From Sorlinia euscelidii (GTDB lineage Bacteria > Pseudomonadota > Alphaproteobacteria > Acetobacterales > Acetobacteraceae), in the NCBI RefSeq assembly GCF_036452155.1, contig NZ_JAWJZY010000003.1: a stretch of DNA of 64,000 bases; one strand, 5' to 3'. Positions 29,500 to 38,194 of the stretch are shown here, piece after piece. A program made the translations under genes and the position numbers. The notes under the pieces were generated by a model. The model did no database searches. It had not been told where the DNA came from and worked only from the letters and a program-made list of their open reading frames with translations. Position 1 is the stretch's first letter, and each line of letters opens with the position of its first letter.

Positions 29500-30539
29500 T
29501 TAACGAGGCCTCATTTGCTGGAAAAATCGGTCCCATTGCGCAAGGACGGTCAGTGCTGAAAATTCCCGCTCATAACGCTGCCGACCCTTGAAGGCAATTG
29601 CATGTGCTTTATCCGAATCATCCAGTAAGTCGTTTATCTTCAACGAAAAATCATGCGGGTTTTCACTTTCCGCCATCAGTCCGTCTTCCGTCCCGCGCAG
29701 GATTTCCGCCGGACCCTGAATATCCCCCGCAATGACAGGCCGACCGGCGGACAGGGCCTCAATCACAATATTGCCCAAAGGTTCAATTCGCGAGGAACAG
29801 ATAAAAATATCGCACGCACGCAGGAAAGGACCTGTGTCTGAAAGCCAGCCCGGCAGATGCACGCGGGACGTCACACCGCATTGCCGCGCCACGTCCTGAA
29901 GCGCATCGCGCGCCGGGCCCTCACCGGCGATGACGAGATGGGCGCGCGGGACATCCTGCAGCGCGCGGATCAGAACATCGAAGCCCTTATTCGGATGAAG
30001 GCGACCCATCGCAAGCAGGAAAGGCACGTTGGCGGGGATGAAATTGGGCCGCTGCGGGGGGACATCGCTGAAATCCTTCGCGAAATTGGGTAGGTAAAAG
30101 ACCTTGTCCCGCGGCCAGCCTTTCTGCGTCATCCATGTTACAAGCCCGCGCGTATTGCCGATAAGCGCGTCGCAATGGCGGTAGTTTTTGAGGTCATAAT
30201 AGCCGCCCAGCCGCCCGACAAGCGCCCAGGGACCACGGGGCGTTGCCCTTGCCGCACGGTTCATCCAGGCGACCGCGATGTCAGGCCGGTATGTCGTCAG
30301 CTTTTTTTGAGATGCTGCCGCGTCAGATAAGTCAGGTGCCGGTGGAAGCGCAATTGCGAGAGAGCGACATGTTCCGCCTCAAGCCGTGCCGCGCGCGCGG
30401 CATCCGGGCGGATGAAGGCCCTGACCGGGTAACCCTGACGGTGCTGAGCCACGGAAAGGCGCTCAAAAAACAACTCGGCGCCACCTCTCGCGGCGCCGGC
30501 CATAATGTGCGCGATACGCGGTAGGGGCGGCGATGTCAT
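29500..30539 (-). CDS. Group 1 (GT4-like) glycosyltransferase, frame broken
   Basis: GT-B fold transferase for a cell-surface polysaccharide. The N-terminal part (MTSPPLPRIAHIMAGAARGGAE) stops after HLKKS. Adding one base to the seven-T run 30302-30308 (A on the coding strand) reads through LKKKLTTYRPDIAVAWMNRAA into the remainder, which has AMGRLHPNKGFDVLIRA, HLVIAGEGP and the nucleotide-sugar motif SRIEPLGNIVIEALSAG. Repaired length about 346 residues. It starts 8 bases after the heptosyltransferase-like gene ends and abuts asnB. Donor and acceptor unknown. Confidence 0.82.
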
Positions 30540-30546
30540 CACAATG

Positions 30547-31449
30547 TTATTGACCGCGCCGGAGCAAATCGCAAGCGACGTCGAAGACTTTGTCAACGGA
30601 AATCCCGTCAATCGGTGCCTCACCCTCCGGGCCTTCCGCCTGAATGTAGGTCGCACAGGGGCCGGAAGGCGCATATTCGGAAGCACGAGAGGGGCCGAAC
30701 AGCCCGATGGTTGGCGTACCCGCTGCCGCAGCCAGATGCATAAGGCCGGAATCATTACCGATAAAGGCGCTGCACCTTTGCAGCATGGCGATCACTTCAG
30801 GCAGGGCGCGGTCCCCACCCACATCGACGTGATGGCAGGCAGGTTCAGCAAGAAACGGGGCGGCCCGAGCCTTTTCCTGTGATCCGGGGCCGTAAAAAAC
30901 CGCGATCCGGTAGCCATCCCGGATGAAACGTTCACAGAGCGCCCTGAAAGATGATGCGGGCCAGATCTTGCCGCACCAATTGGCGGTTGGCGCAATGGCG
31001 ATCCAGGCCGGACCTTTCGGCAGGCGCGACGCCGCCTTTTCCCGATATTTATCTGTCGTGTGGACTTCCGGCTGGGGTGTCGGGCAGCATTGCAGGAGGG
31101 CGCCATGATGATGAAGTCGTAACCCGGCCTTACGCCCACCCCGGGAAATGGAACGCGCTCTGGCGTTAAGAAGATAGCTCATGGCGGAGCCGCGAAGGTC
31201 AACAATATGGTCCCATCGCGTCGGGAAGCAGTCCCACCATAATTTCAGCCAGTGGAGGTCGAAACGTTTCTTCTCAAGTCGAATAACGCGGTCAACACCC
31301 GGCCAGCAATCAAACAGGCTGGCGGCAACCGGCCCACAGACGATCGTGACATGCGCATCACCATAGCGGTTTTGAAACGCGCGTAACAATCCGGTGGAGA
31401 TCACGACATCCCCAAGACGGTTACCCGTGATAAACAAAAGTCGTTTCAA
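30547..31449 (-). CDS. Glycosyltransferase family 9 (heptosyltransferase-like)
   Basis: 300 residues resembling LPS-core heptosyltransferases: LFITGNRLGDVVISTGLLRAF at the N-terminus, then IAIAPTANWCGKIWP and GNDSGLMHLAAAAGTPTIGLFGP in the C-terminal nucleotide-sugar domain. It likely adds a sugar to the lipopolysaccharide core, consistent with the downstream glycosyltransferase. First of the transferase-asnB group, with its promoter probably in 31450-31567. Confidence 0.82.
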   Translation of the reverse strand: MKRLLFITGNRLGDVVISTGLLRAFQNRYGDAHVTIVCGPVAASLFDCWPGVDRVIRLEKKRFDLHWLKLWWDCFPTRWDHIVDLRGSAMSYLLNARARSISRGGRKAGLRLHHHGALLQCCPTPQPEVHTTDKYREKAASRLPKGPAWIAIAPTANWCGKIWPASSFRALCERFIRDGYRIAVFYGPGSQEKARAAPFLAEPACHHVDVGGDRALPEVIAMLQRCSAFIGNDSGLMHLAAAAGTPTIGLFGPSRASEYAPSGPCATYIQAEGPEGEAPIDGISVDKVFDVACDLLRRGQ

Positions 31450-31567
31450 AACAAATTCCTCAATCTCGGCGAGAAGCGCAAATCAGGAAACCGGATTTCA
31501 CGCCGGAAATGAGCTTGCGGCTGGCATTATGTAAATCAAATAAAAACCAATTTTTAGACGCCTGGCC

Positions 31568-32244
31568 TCACCTTTCCCATAAAGGATTTTTCATACGGGC
31601 GATAAAAGCACGATGTGCTTCCTCCGTCGCGGCGTCCGGTTGAGGTATAAGTCGGGCCTGACGGTGACGGTTCCGTTCATATTTCACCACCCGTCCGCCG
31701 CCCGTCGTCACGGTCAGGCCCAACCCGCGTTGACGACCCCCATAAGCTCGACATAGACTTCGGCGAGGAGGCGGCAATCCAGTAAGGCGTTGTGGGTTGT
31801 GCGCTCGGAAAGATCGATATTATAGCGGCGGCACAAGGCATCAAGATTATTTGGCAATCCGGGGAAACGCTTTTTGGCAATGACCAGCGTATCGACCATG
31901 CGCTGACGATCAAGCGGCGGTTTTTTGCATAAAGCCAACTCCGCATTGACGAAGCCGAAATCAAACGGCGCATTATGCGCGATGAGTTTATCCCCCCCGA
32001 TGAAATCGAGAAAACCCTGCGCAATCTCCCCGAATTTTGGCTTTCCGACAAGGTCATCCCGCGTGAAACCGTGGACGCGGGTTGATTCAGGCGGGACATC
32101 CCGCTCCGGGTCCACGAGCGTGTGATAGACCTCACCCGTCGGTAGATCATCGATCAGTTCAATGGCGGCGATCTCAATGACGCGGTCCCCCGTCGCGGGG
32201 TCAAGCCCTGTTGTCTCCGTATCGAAAAGTACTGATCGCTTCAT
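31568..32244 (-). CDS. dnaQ: DNA polymerase III epsilon subunit, frame broken near C-terminus
   Basis: Proofreading 3'-5' exonuclease of the replicase. The DEDDh residues are visible: FDTETTG, HNAPFDFGFV and HNALLDCRLLA. As written it stops at 31714 after LMGVVNAGWA. Adding one base to the five-C run 31737-31741 (G on the coding strand) gives ELMGGRQRGLGLTV and continues to a stop at 31568. The extension restores the tail that tethers epsilon to the polymerase. Repaired length about 225 residues. coaE lies immediately upstream (1-base gap), a conserved aroE-coaE-dnaQ order. Confidence 0.9.
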
Positions 32245-32245
32245 T

Positions 32246-32833
32246 TTATAATCCCAGTCTGAAAAGGGCCTTTTTCAGCATCCTGACCGCGTCACCCTGC
32301 GATAAGCCCGTGTGAATGACAATGTCCGCCACGCGTCGACGCGCTTCATCCGTGGCCTGACGCGCCAGTAAAACGCGCGCCTCCGCACCCGTCATTTTAC
32401 CGCGACGATGGATGCGCGCCACACGCGCGGCCAAAGGCGCCTCTGCGACGATCACAAGATCGCAATCTTTATGCGCGTTGGTCTCGATCAGGAGAGGAAT
32501 ATCGAGGACGCAAACTCTCTGATGCGCCGCCCGCATGGAGCAAAGGAATTTCTTGCGCGACTCTTTCACAAGAGGGTGCATGATTCGCTCAAGCTTTTTC
32601 AGCGCGTGGCGATCCTGGGTAACATGTCGACGCAGCCGCGCGCGATCCACGGCGCCGTGGATGATGACATCGGGCCAGAGCTGCCCGATCATCCCGACAG
32701 CAACGCCACCGCGACCCTGCATACGGTGCACCACTTTATCCGCATCGAAAACCGGCCAGCCCTTGCGACGCAGGCGCGCGGCGATCGTGGACTTACCCGC
32801 CCCCGTCGCACCGGTCAGGCCGATAACGATCAC
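32246..32833 (-). CDS. coaE: Dephospho-CoA kinase
   Basis: Last step of coenzyme A synthesis. P-loop GLTGATGAGKST at residues 5-16, a DADKVVH motif that binds dephospho-CoA, and DIPLLIE in the middle. 195 residues. Start overlaps the aroE stop by 4 bases; dnaQ follows. Confidence 0.94.
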   Translation of the reverse strand: MIVIGLTGATGAGKSTIAARLRRKGWPVFDADKVVHRMQGRGGVAVGMIGQLWPDVIIHGAVDRARLRRHVTQDRHALKKLERIMHPLVKESRKKFLCSMRAAHQRVCVLDIPLLIETNAHKDCDLVIVAEAPLAARVARIHRRGKMTGAEARVLLARQATDEARRRVADIVIHTGLSQGDAVRMLKKALFRLGL

Positions 32834-33711
32834 CCGAGCGCTCCGAGGAGGGCGCGACGCGTGGCATCATCCGCCTGGGGGTCCTTCCCGAACCAGGTGC
32901 GAAACCCGACCCGCGCCTGCTCAATCAGCATCCCCAGCCCGTCAACCGTCCGCAATCCGCGCCGTCGCGCCTGGCGAAGAAGTGACGTCTCCAGCGGGAC
33001 ATAAACGATGTCGGCGACGCTGAGATCATCCCGCGCCTTCGATAAGGCACTTTCCCAGTCATAATCCGCGGCGCCCTGCATGCCCAGAGAGGTCGTATTG
33101 ACCAGTAAATCGACCGCACCAAGGTGAGACGGCCAGTCATCCCAACTGACATGGCGGAGACCATGCAGCTGCGCGCTCAAAGCTTTAGCGCGCGTGACGG
33201 AGCGGTTGGCGATGCTGACGTCACTGCCTTTCTCCATCAAAGCCGCGCAGATCGCGCGCGCTGCGCCCCCCGCGCCGAGGATGAGCGCGCGCCCATGAAG
33301 CGCGACGCCATGCGCGCGAAGGTTCTCACAGAACCCGGTTCCATCCGTGCTGTCCCCGAAGATCTCACCATCGTCGCCAAAAACCAACGTATTGGCGGAC
33401 CCGCATCGCCGCGCGATCTCCGTTAGCCGGGTTGCGATCTGAAACGCGTCTTCCTTATGCGGAATGGTGACATTGACGCCCCGAAAACCGAGGTGCTGGA
33501 GCAACTTAATTCCGGCTTTGAAATTTTCCGGCGAGAGAGGAAGTTTCAGGTAACGTCCGGAAATATGATAACGCCGGAGCCAGCCATTATGCAGCGCGGG
33601 TGATAATGAATGGTCAAGCGGCCAACCCACGACACCCGCAAGCCGTGGAAGGGTGCCGCCGAAAGATTCCGTCAGACGTAAGCGCGCTGAGTCGGGGCGC
33701 TCGCGGTCCAT
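32830..33711 (-). CDS. aroE: Shikimate dehydrogenase
   Basis: NADP-dependent reduction of 3-dehydroshikimate. Visible: GWPLDHSLSP, the lysine of NVTIPHKEDAF, DSTDGTGF, the GAGGAARAI nucleotide loop and NTTSLGM. The ATG at 33711 gives 293 residues. A TTG at 33756, preceded by AGGACAGG, would add 15 residues and increase the overlap with the upstream amidohydrolase from 40 to 85 bases; that start is not excluded. Overlaps coaE by 4 bases. Confidence 0.92.
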   Translation of the reverse strand: MDRERPDSARLRLTESFGGTLPRLAGVVGWPLDHSLSPALHNGWLRRYHISGRYLKLPLSPENFKAGIKLLQHLGFRGVNVTIPHKEDAFQIATRLTEIARRCGSANTLVFGDDGEIFGDSTDGTGFCENLRAHGVALHGRALILGAGGAARAICAALMEKGSDVSIANRSVTRAKALSAQLHGLRHVSWDDWPSHLGAVDLLVNTTSLGMQGAADYDWESALSKARDDLSVADIVYVPLETSLLRQARRRGLRTVDGLGMLIEQARVGFRTWFGKDPQADDATRRALLGALG

Positions 33712-34466
33712 CTGCGCCAATATATCGGCAATAACTGCGTCAGGATCGCTGCCCAATTTTCCTGTCCTGCCTCGTCTGCGATGAGATCCTGCCTGATCTC
33801 GATTTCAAGATAAGGCATCCCGCGCGTCTCCGCGTGATAAGGTATCGTATAATCTGAAGTCGCCGTCATCCGATAGGGTTCGTTTTTTCCGACGACCCAT
33901 CCGCCCCTCTCGACAAGAAGCTGGTGCATGATGTCAGCGGAAGCGGCATCTTTATGGAAAAGCACCCCCGCATCCCAGGCCCGGCTCTGCCCCTGCCAGA
34001 CGGGCGTGAAGCTATGCAGGGAGATCATGGCGCATTTCTGCGGATCAATGGTGGCGAGCTGCTGCGCGATGCAATCATGATAGGGACGGAAAATCTCCCG
34101 CTCGCGCTGACGCCGCTCATCGTCACTCAGATGGTGGTTTCCGTTGATAACCGTTTGATCCGACTCACGCGGGATGGAGGTTGCGTGACCCGGCGCCCGG
34201 TTACAGTCGATGACGAGGCGGGAGTAAACCTGCTCAATCAAGGTTGCGCCCAATGCCGCGTGCAGGCGCCGCGCGACCCCGGCAATGCCGATATCCCAGG
34301 CAATGTGCCGCGTACGATCCGCCGCCGACACGCCGAGATCACCCAATCCTTGCGGGATGCGCTTCCCCGCATGGTCACAGACGAGAATGAACGGCACGTC
34401 AGTCGTCGCGGGGTGAAGGATGAAAGGCGCGGGCGCGTCATCCGGCAAAAGGGGTGCTGAAGTCAT
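33672..34466 (-). CDS. N-formylglutamate amidohydrolase family protein
   Basis: 264 residues from ATG 34466 (MTSAPLL); an in-frame ATG at 34568 would overlap the divergent argH. Family marks: FILVCDHAGKRIPQGLGDLG, HIAWDIGIAGVARRL, SRLVIDCNR, SLHSFTPVW. Known members remove formate from N-formylglutamate in histidine breakdown, but many alphaproteobacterial paralogues have no histidine-use genes nearby, as here, so the substrate is uncertain. Divergent from argH; its 3' end overlaps aroE by 40 bases. Confidence 0.83.
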   Translation of the reverse strand: MTSAPLLPDDAPAPFILHPATTDVPFILVCDHAGKRIPQGLGDLGVSAADRTRHIAWDIGIAGVARRLHAALGATLIEQVYSRLVIDCNRAPGHATSIPRESDQTVINGNHHLSDDERRQREREIFRPYHDCIAQQLATIDPQKCAMISLHSFTPVWQGQSRAWDAGVLFHKDAASADIMHQLLVERGGWVVGKNEPYRMTATSDYTIPYHAETRGMPYLEIEIRQDLIADEAGQENWAAILTQLLPIYWRRWTASAPTQRAYV

Positions 34467-34534
34467 GAATTGCGTGATCGGCGTGAAAACATTACGTTGC
34501 TGCCGAACACTCCTCGCAAGTTTTGGAATTGAAC

Positions 34535-35941
34535 GTGCCTGATTATAAATCCTGCCTTGCCAATCCACAATGGGGCGGCCGTTTTGCCGGTGGCCCTGCC
34601 GACATCATGCGCGATATCAATGCATCGATCGGTTTTGACCAGCGCCTCTGGCGGCAGGATATCCGTGGGTCCCTCGCCCATGCAAAGATGCTTGCGCATG
34701 TGGGGATTATCTCCTCAGACGATGCTGAAGCCATCGAGGACGGGCTGAACGCGATCGCCGCGGAGATCGCGGAAGGGCGCTTCGAATTTTCAGCGGCGCT
34801 TGAAGATATCCACATGAATATCGAAGCGCGCCTGTCAGAAAAAATCGGTGAAGCCGGGAAGCGTCTGCACACGGCGCGATCACGCAATGACCAGGTTGCG
34901 ACGGATTTCCGCCTGTGGACGCGGGATGCGATTGACGGCCTGTCAGCGCAGGTCACGTCCCTGATGCGCGCCCTCGCCCAGCGCGCAAATGAACATGCTG
35001 CCACCCCGATGCCGGGCTTCACCCACTTGCAGGTCGCGCAACCCATCACATTCGGGCACCATCTGCTGACTTATGTGGAGATGCTGGCGCGGGATAAAGG
35101 GCGGCTGGAAGATGCGCGCGCGCGCCTGAATGAATGCCCGCTGGGCTCAGCCGCGCTGGCGGGCACGTCCTTCCCCATTGACCGTGAGATGACCGCGCGG
35201 GCGCTGGGTTTTGACCGGCCGACACGCAACTCACTTGATGCTGTCTCGGACCGGGACTTTGCTTTAGAGTATCTCTCGGCCCTCAACCTTCTCGCCATGC
35301 ATTTATCGCGTCTGGCTGAGGAAATCGTTATCTGGTGTTCGGCGCCGTTTCAATTCGTGACTTTGTCGGATGCGTTCACGACGGGCTCGTCCATTATGCC
35401 GCAGAAGCGCAACCCGGATGCGGCGGAGTTGATCCGTGCCAAAATCGGCCGCATCAGTGGGGATTATCTCTCACTCCTGATGGTCATGAAGGGCCTGCCC
35501 CTAGCCTACGCGAAGGACTCGCAGGAGGATAAAGAGCCGGTTTTTGACGCGACGGAAGCCGCGACCCTGTCTCTCGCCGCGATGGAAGGCATGATTCGCG
35601 ACCTCAAGGCCGCGCCTGAAACCATGCGTCGCTTCGCCGCGGCCGGCTTCTCAACCGCGACGGACCTGGCGGACTGGCTGGTGCGGGCGTTAAAACTCCC
35701 CTTCCGCACCGCGCATCATATTACCGGGCAGCTTGTCAGCCTCGCGGAGCGAAAGAAGGTCGATCTCGCTGAACTTTCCCTGGCCGAAATGCAGGAAGTC
35801 GCGCCGGAGATCCATGAGGGAGTTTACGGCGTGCTGACGGTTGAGTCATCGCTTGCCTCGCGACGCAGCTTCGGCGGCACAGCGCCTGACAATGTCGCAC
35901 GTGAGGCGCAGAGATGGTGCGATATTCTGGGAGAAGAATGA
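34535..35941 (+). CDS. argH: Argininosuccinate lyase
   Basis: Final step of arginine synthesis, splitting argininosuccinate to arginine and fumarate. The family signature is TGSSIMPQKRNPD. Other blocks are WGGRFAGGP at the start, DIHMNIEARL, and the catalytic region HTARSRNDQVATDFRLW. The start is taken as GTG 34535 (VPDYKS), with GGA upstream; TTG 34523 in the same frame is possible. About 468 residues. It overlaps the small lipoprotein gene by one base. In relatives lysA normally follows, but here it is 10.5 kb further on. Confidence 0.95.
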   Translation: MPDYKSCLANPQWGGRFAGGPADIMRDINASIGFDQRLWRQDIRGSLAHAKMLAHVGIISSDDAEAIEDGLNAIAAEIAEGRFEFSAALEDIHMNIEARLSEKIGEAGKRLHTARSRNDQVATDFRLWTRDAIDGLSAQVTSLMRALAQRANEHAATPMPGFTHLQVAQPITFGHHLLTYVEMLARDKGRLEDARARLNECPLGSAALAGTSFPIDREMTARALGFDRPTRNSLDAVSDRDFALEYLSALNLLAMHLSRLAEEIVIWCSAPFQFVTLSDAFTTGSSIMPQKRNPDAAELIRAKIGRISGDYLSLLMVMKGLPLAYAKDSQEDKEPVFDATEAATLSLAAMEGMIRDLKAAPETMRRFAAAGFSTATDLADWLVRALKLPFRTAHHITGQLVSLAERKKVDLAELSLAEMQEVAPEIHEGVYGVLTVESSLASRRSFGGTAPDNVAREAQRWCDILGEE

Positions 35942-36078
35942 TGAGACATGGTTTGATCATCTCGCTAATCATCACCGTCACGGCCGTGACATTATCGGGA
36001 TGCGGCAAAAAAGGCGCCCCGCACAGTCCGGGCGGGCCGGGTGAACAGATCTTCCCGCGCGATTACCCGGTTGAGTGA
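35941..36078 (+). CDS. lptM: LptM-type small lipoprotein
   Basis: 45 residues. A short hydrophobic signal ending LSGCG provides the lipobox, followed by KKGAP and a C-terminal FPRDYP motif. These are the features of the tiny lipoprotein (LptM/YifL) that assists assembly of the LPS translocon LptDE. It is coupled to argH by a one-base overlap. lysA is usually the next gene but is displaced here. The end overlaps the convergent gluQ by 16 bases. Identification rests on motif and place. Confidence 0.78.
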   Translation: MRHGLIISLIITVTAVTLSGCGKKGAPHSPGGPGEQIFPRDYPVE

Positions 36079-36965
36079 AGCACGGCCTCACCCATTTTGA
36101 TGATGTCAGCCGCCCGAACCCCGTTGCGCCGCATATCCCGGATGGCGGGTGCATGGGTGCTTTTGGAGAGTTTGCGTCCCATCTCGTCGAAGGCGAGCGG
36201 GTGATGCGCATAAACGGGTTCCGGGAAAGACAATAATTGTTGCAGCACCCGATGCACCGAAGTCGCGGCGCGCAGATCGGCCCCGCGCGTCACGCAGGTG
36301 ACATTTTGGTCCGCATCGTCACATGTGACGCAAAGATGGTAGGACACGCCATGATCCCGCCGCGCGAGGACCACATCGCCATAGGATGTCGCTGCGCCGG
36401 GAACATACCCTTCTTCAACTTCCTGCCAGCCCGGGATGTGGCCGATCACATCCAATGCCCGCGCCATGTCAAGCCGCCAGAGGGGCGGACGGTTAGGGTT
36501 GCCGCCGCGTAATCTGCAATGTCCGTCATATATGGGGCTTCCATCCGGGTCCCGCCTGCACGCCCTTTGCGCGACCTCCTGCCGCGTGCAGGTGCAGGGA
36601 TAAATGAGGTGGCGTGACTTCAGATTGCGCAGAGCCGCCTGGTAACGCGGCATGTTGCGGGATTGGTAAAGAGGTGGCGCATCGGATGACAGGCCGAGCC
36701 AGGTGAGATCCTCAAATAGGGAAGCCGTGAATTCAGCTCGGCACCGGGTGGTGTCAATATCCTCGACCCGCACGAAATAGCGGCCCGCTGGCCCGGCCAT
36801 CTGCCGGGCGAAAAGCGCGGACGCCACATGTCCGATATGGAGGTAACCTGTCGGGCTGGGCGCAAAACGCGTTACAAAATGGCCGGAAATGCGCCCTCCT
36901 TGCCCTTTCGGGCGAAAACTGAAATAGTGTGAGGAGTGGCGGTCAAGACGATGTCGAAAAGCCAT
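36063..36965 (-). CDS. gluQ: Glutamyl-Q tRNA(Asp) synthetase
   Basis: Truncated glutamyl-tRNA synthetase-like enzyme that glutamylates queuosine in tRNA(Asp). The HIGH motif is in GYLHIGHVAS and the KMSKS-type loop is GRKLSKSTH. CTCTRQEVAQRACR holds clustered cysteines as in the zinc site of YadB. 300 residues, without the anticodon-binding domain of full synthetases, which separates it from GltX. Start ATG 36965 has a poor ribosome binding site. Divergent from the HNH gene. Confidence 0.88.
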   Translation of the reverse strand: MAFRHRLDRHSSHYFSFRPKGQGGRISGHFVTRFAPSPTGYLHIGHVASALFARQMAGPAGRYFVRVEDIDTTRCRAEFTASLFEDLTWLGLSSDAPPLYQSRNMPRYQAALRNLKSRHLIYPCTCTRQEVAQRACRRDPDGSPIYDGHCRLRGGNPNRPPLWRLDMARALDVIGHIPGWQEVEEGYVPGAATSYGDVVLARRDHGVSYHLCVTCDDADQNVTCVTRGADLRAATSVHRVLQQLLSFPEPVYAHHPLAFDEMGRKLSKSTHAPAIRDMRRNGVRAADIIKMGEAVLHSTG

Positions 36966-37015
36966 GCAAAAATGGTGCGCGTCGTTTCCCCCCGCCGGTC
37001 GCTGGGAGGACGTGC

Positions 37016-37582
37016 ATGCCTACAGGCAGTTATCGACACTATCCCGCTTTGGTGTTGAACGCCGATTTCCGCCCACTCTCCTATTTTCCCCTGTCACTCT
37101 GGTCATGGCAGGATGCCATACGTGCCGTCTTTCTGGATCGTGTCACAGTGTTGAGTGAATATGAAGGGGTCGAGGTGCATTCCCCAAGCTGCACCCTCAC
37201 CGTCCCGAGTGTGATCGCCCTCAAGGAATTTGTCGAGACCGCGCGGCAACCCGCTTTTACGCGGTTTAATGTGTTTCTGCGCGATAATTTCCGCTGCCAA
37301 TATTGCCATGCCCGCCTCCCGGCGCAGGAACTGACTTTCGACCATGTTATCCCGCGTTGCCGCGGGGGGCGCACAAGCTGGGAAAATGTCGTGACAGCCT
37401 GTAGCCCTTGTAACCTCGCAAAAGGGGGCAAAATGCCGGAAGACATCGCCATGACCCCCCTCTCCCGCCCGATGCGCCCGACAACGCGACGTTTGCAGGC
37501 GAATGGCCGACATTTTCCGCCCAATTACCTGCATGAAAGCTGGCGCGACTATCTTTACTGGGATTCCGTGCTGGAAAGCTGA
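37016..37582 (+). CDS. HNH endonuclease family protein
   Basis: 188 residues. The HNH core is complete: C-x2-C in CQYCHA, then TFDHVIPRCRGG, an asparagine in WENVV, and the second C-x2-C in CSPCN followed by LAKGGK. GGGAGG precedes the ATG at 37016; an ATG at 36929 lies further upstream and overlaps gluQ. Proteins of this type are widespread single-copy genes of alphaproteobacteria with no clear role, so the gene is probably core and not part of the adjacent accessory insert. The six-G run at 37364-37369 is in frame. Confidence 0.86.
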   Translation: MPTGSYRHYPALVLNADFRPLSYFPLSLWSWQDAIRAVFLDRVTVLSEYEGVEVHSPSCTLTVPSVIALKEFVETARQPAFTRFNVFLRDNFRCQYCHARLPAQELTFDHVIPRCRGGRTSWENVVTACSPCNLAKGGKMPEDIAMTPLSRPMRPTTRRLQANGRHFPPNYLHESWRDYLYWDSVLES

Positions 37583-37589
37583 GTTCTCT

Positions 37590-37964
37590 TCACGTGCTTT
37601 GAGCTGGGAAGAGCGCCTCATAAGTGGCGGCGTCAAACCCGACCGTGACGTCGCCCGTGCCGTGCTCCAGCACCGGGCGTTTAATGAGGGACGGGTATTT
37701 CAGCATCAGCGCCTTGGCACGCGCGGCGTCAAGCTCCGCCTTCTCCCCCTCCGCTAACCCCCGAAACGTCGTCCCCCGACGATTCAACAGCACCTCCCAC
37801 CCGCGTTTTGCCGCCCAATCCGTGAGTTGGGAGTCGGTGGGGGGCGTTTTCTTGAAGTCGACGAACCGATAAACGACCCCGCGCGCCTCCAGCCACGCCC
37901 GCGCTTTTTTGACGCTGCCGCAGTTCGGGATGCCGTAAAGGGTGGGGGTGGCGTTGAGGGGCAT
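37590..37964 (-). CDS. ArsC/Spx-family thioredoxin-fold protein (YffB-like)
   Basis: 124 residues with the ArsC-type start LYGIPNCGSVKKARAWL. The single cysteine of that motif is conserved, and RGTTFRGL and IKRPVLEH follow. This matches YffB/ArsC-like proteins rather than a proven arsenate reductase; no ars genes are near. Convergent with the HNH gene (7-base gap). It is the last clear core gene before the KAP insert. Confidence 0.85.
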   Translation of the reverse strand: MPLNATPTLYGIPNCGSVKKARAWLEARGVVYRFVDFKKTPPTDSQLTDWAAKRGWEVLLNRRGTTFRGLAEGEKAELDAARAKALMLKYPSLIKRPVLEHGTGDVTVGFDAATYEALFPAQST

Positions 37965-38011
37965 GGGAGAGCCTTTGTCGAGAGAGTTCGGCCGACACTA
38001 TTGAGGTTGAA

Positions 38012-38191
38012 TTGAATTGGCCCCAACGATCTTACCAGGAAGTTGCCCGCTCGTATGCCACCCGAACGATGAAAATCGCTGTATCAACGCTTCCGAAGGG
38101 ACTGGAAGAGGATGGTGTTGAATTTCGAGGCTTCAAACCTGTAGGGAAGCTGGACACGCCACGCAATCAGCCGATGCACGTCAAAATGTGA
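38012..38191 (+). CDS. Possible small ORF convergent with KAP gene
   Basis: A frame open from 37957 to 38191, with a TTG at 38012 (59 residues) or an ATG at 38069 (40 residues). It ends 3 bases before the KAP gene stop on the other strand. Basic N-terminal part (RSYQEVARSYATRTMK) and a mixed C-terminal part; no match known to me. A near-copy of 20 bases (2 mismatches) that encodes ATRTMK recurs at 50834-50853. It could be a real small protein, the tail of a gene cut by the insertion, or noise. Confidence 0.25.
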   Translation: MNWPQRSYQEVARSYATRTMKIAVSTLPKGLEEDGVEFRGFKPVGKLDTPRNQPMHVKM

Positions 38192-38194
38192 GCT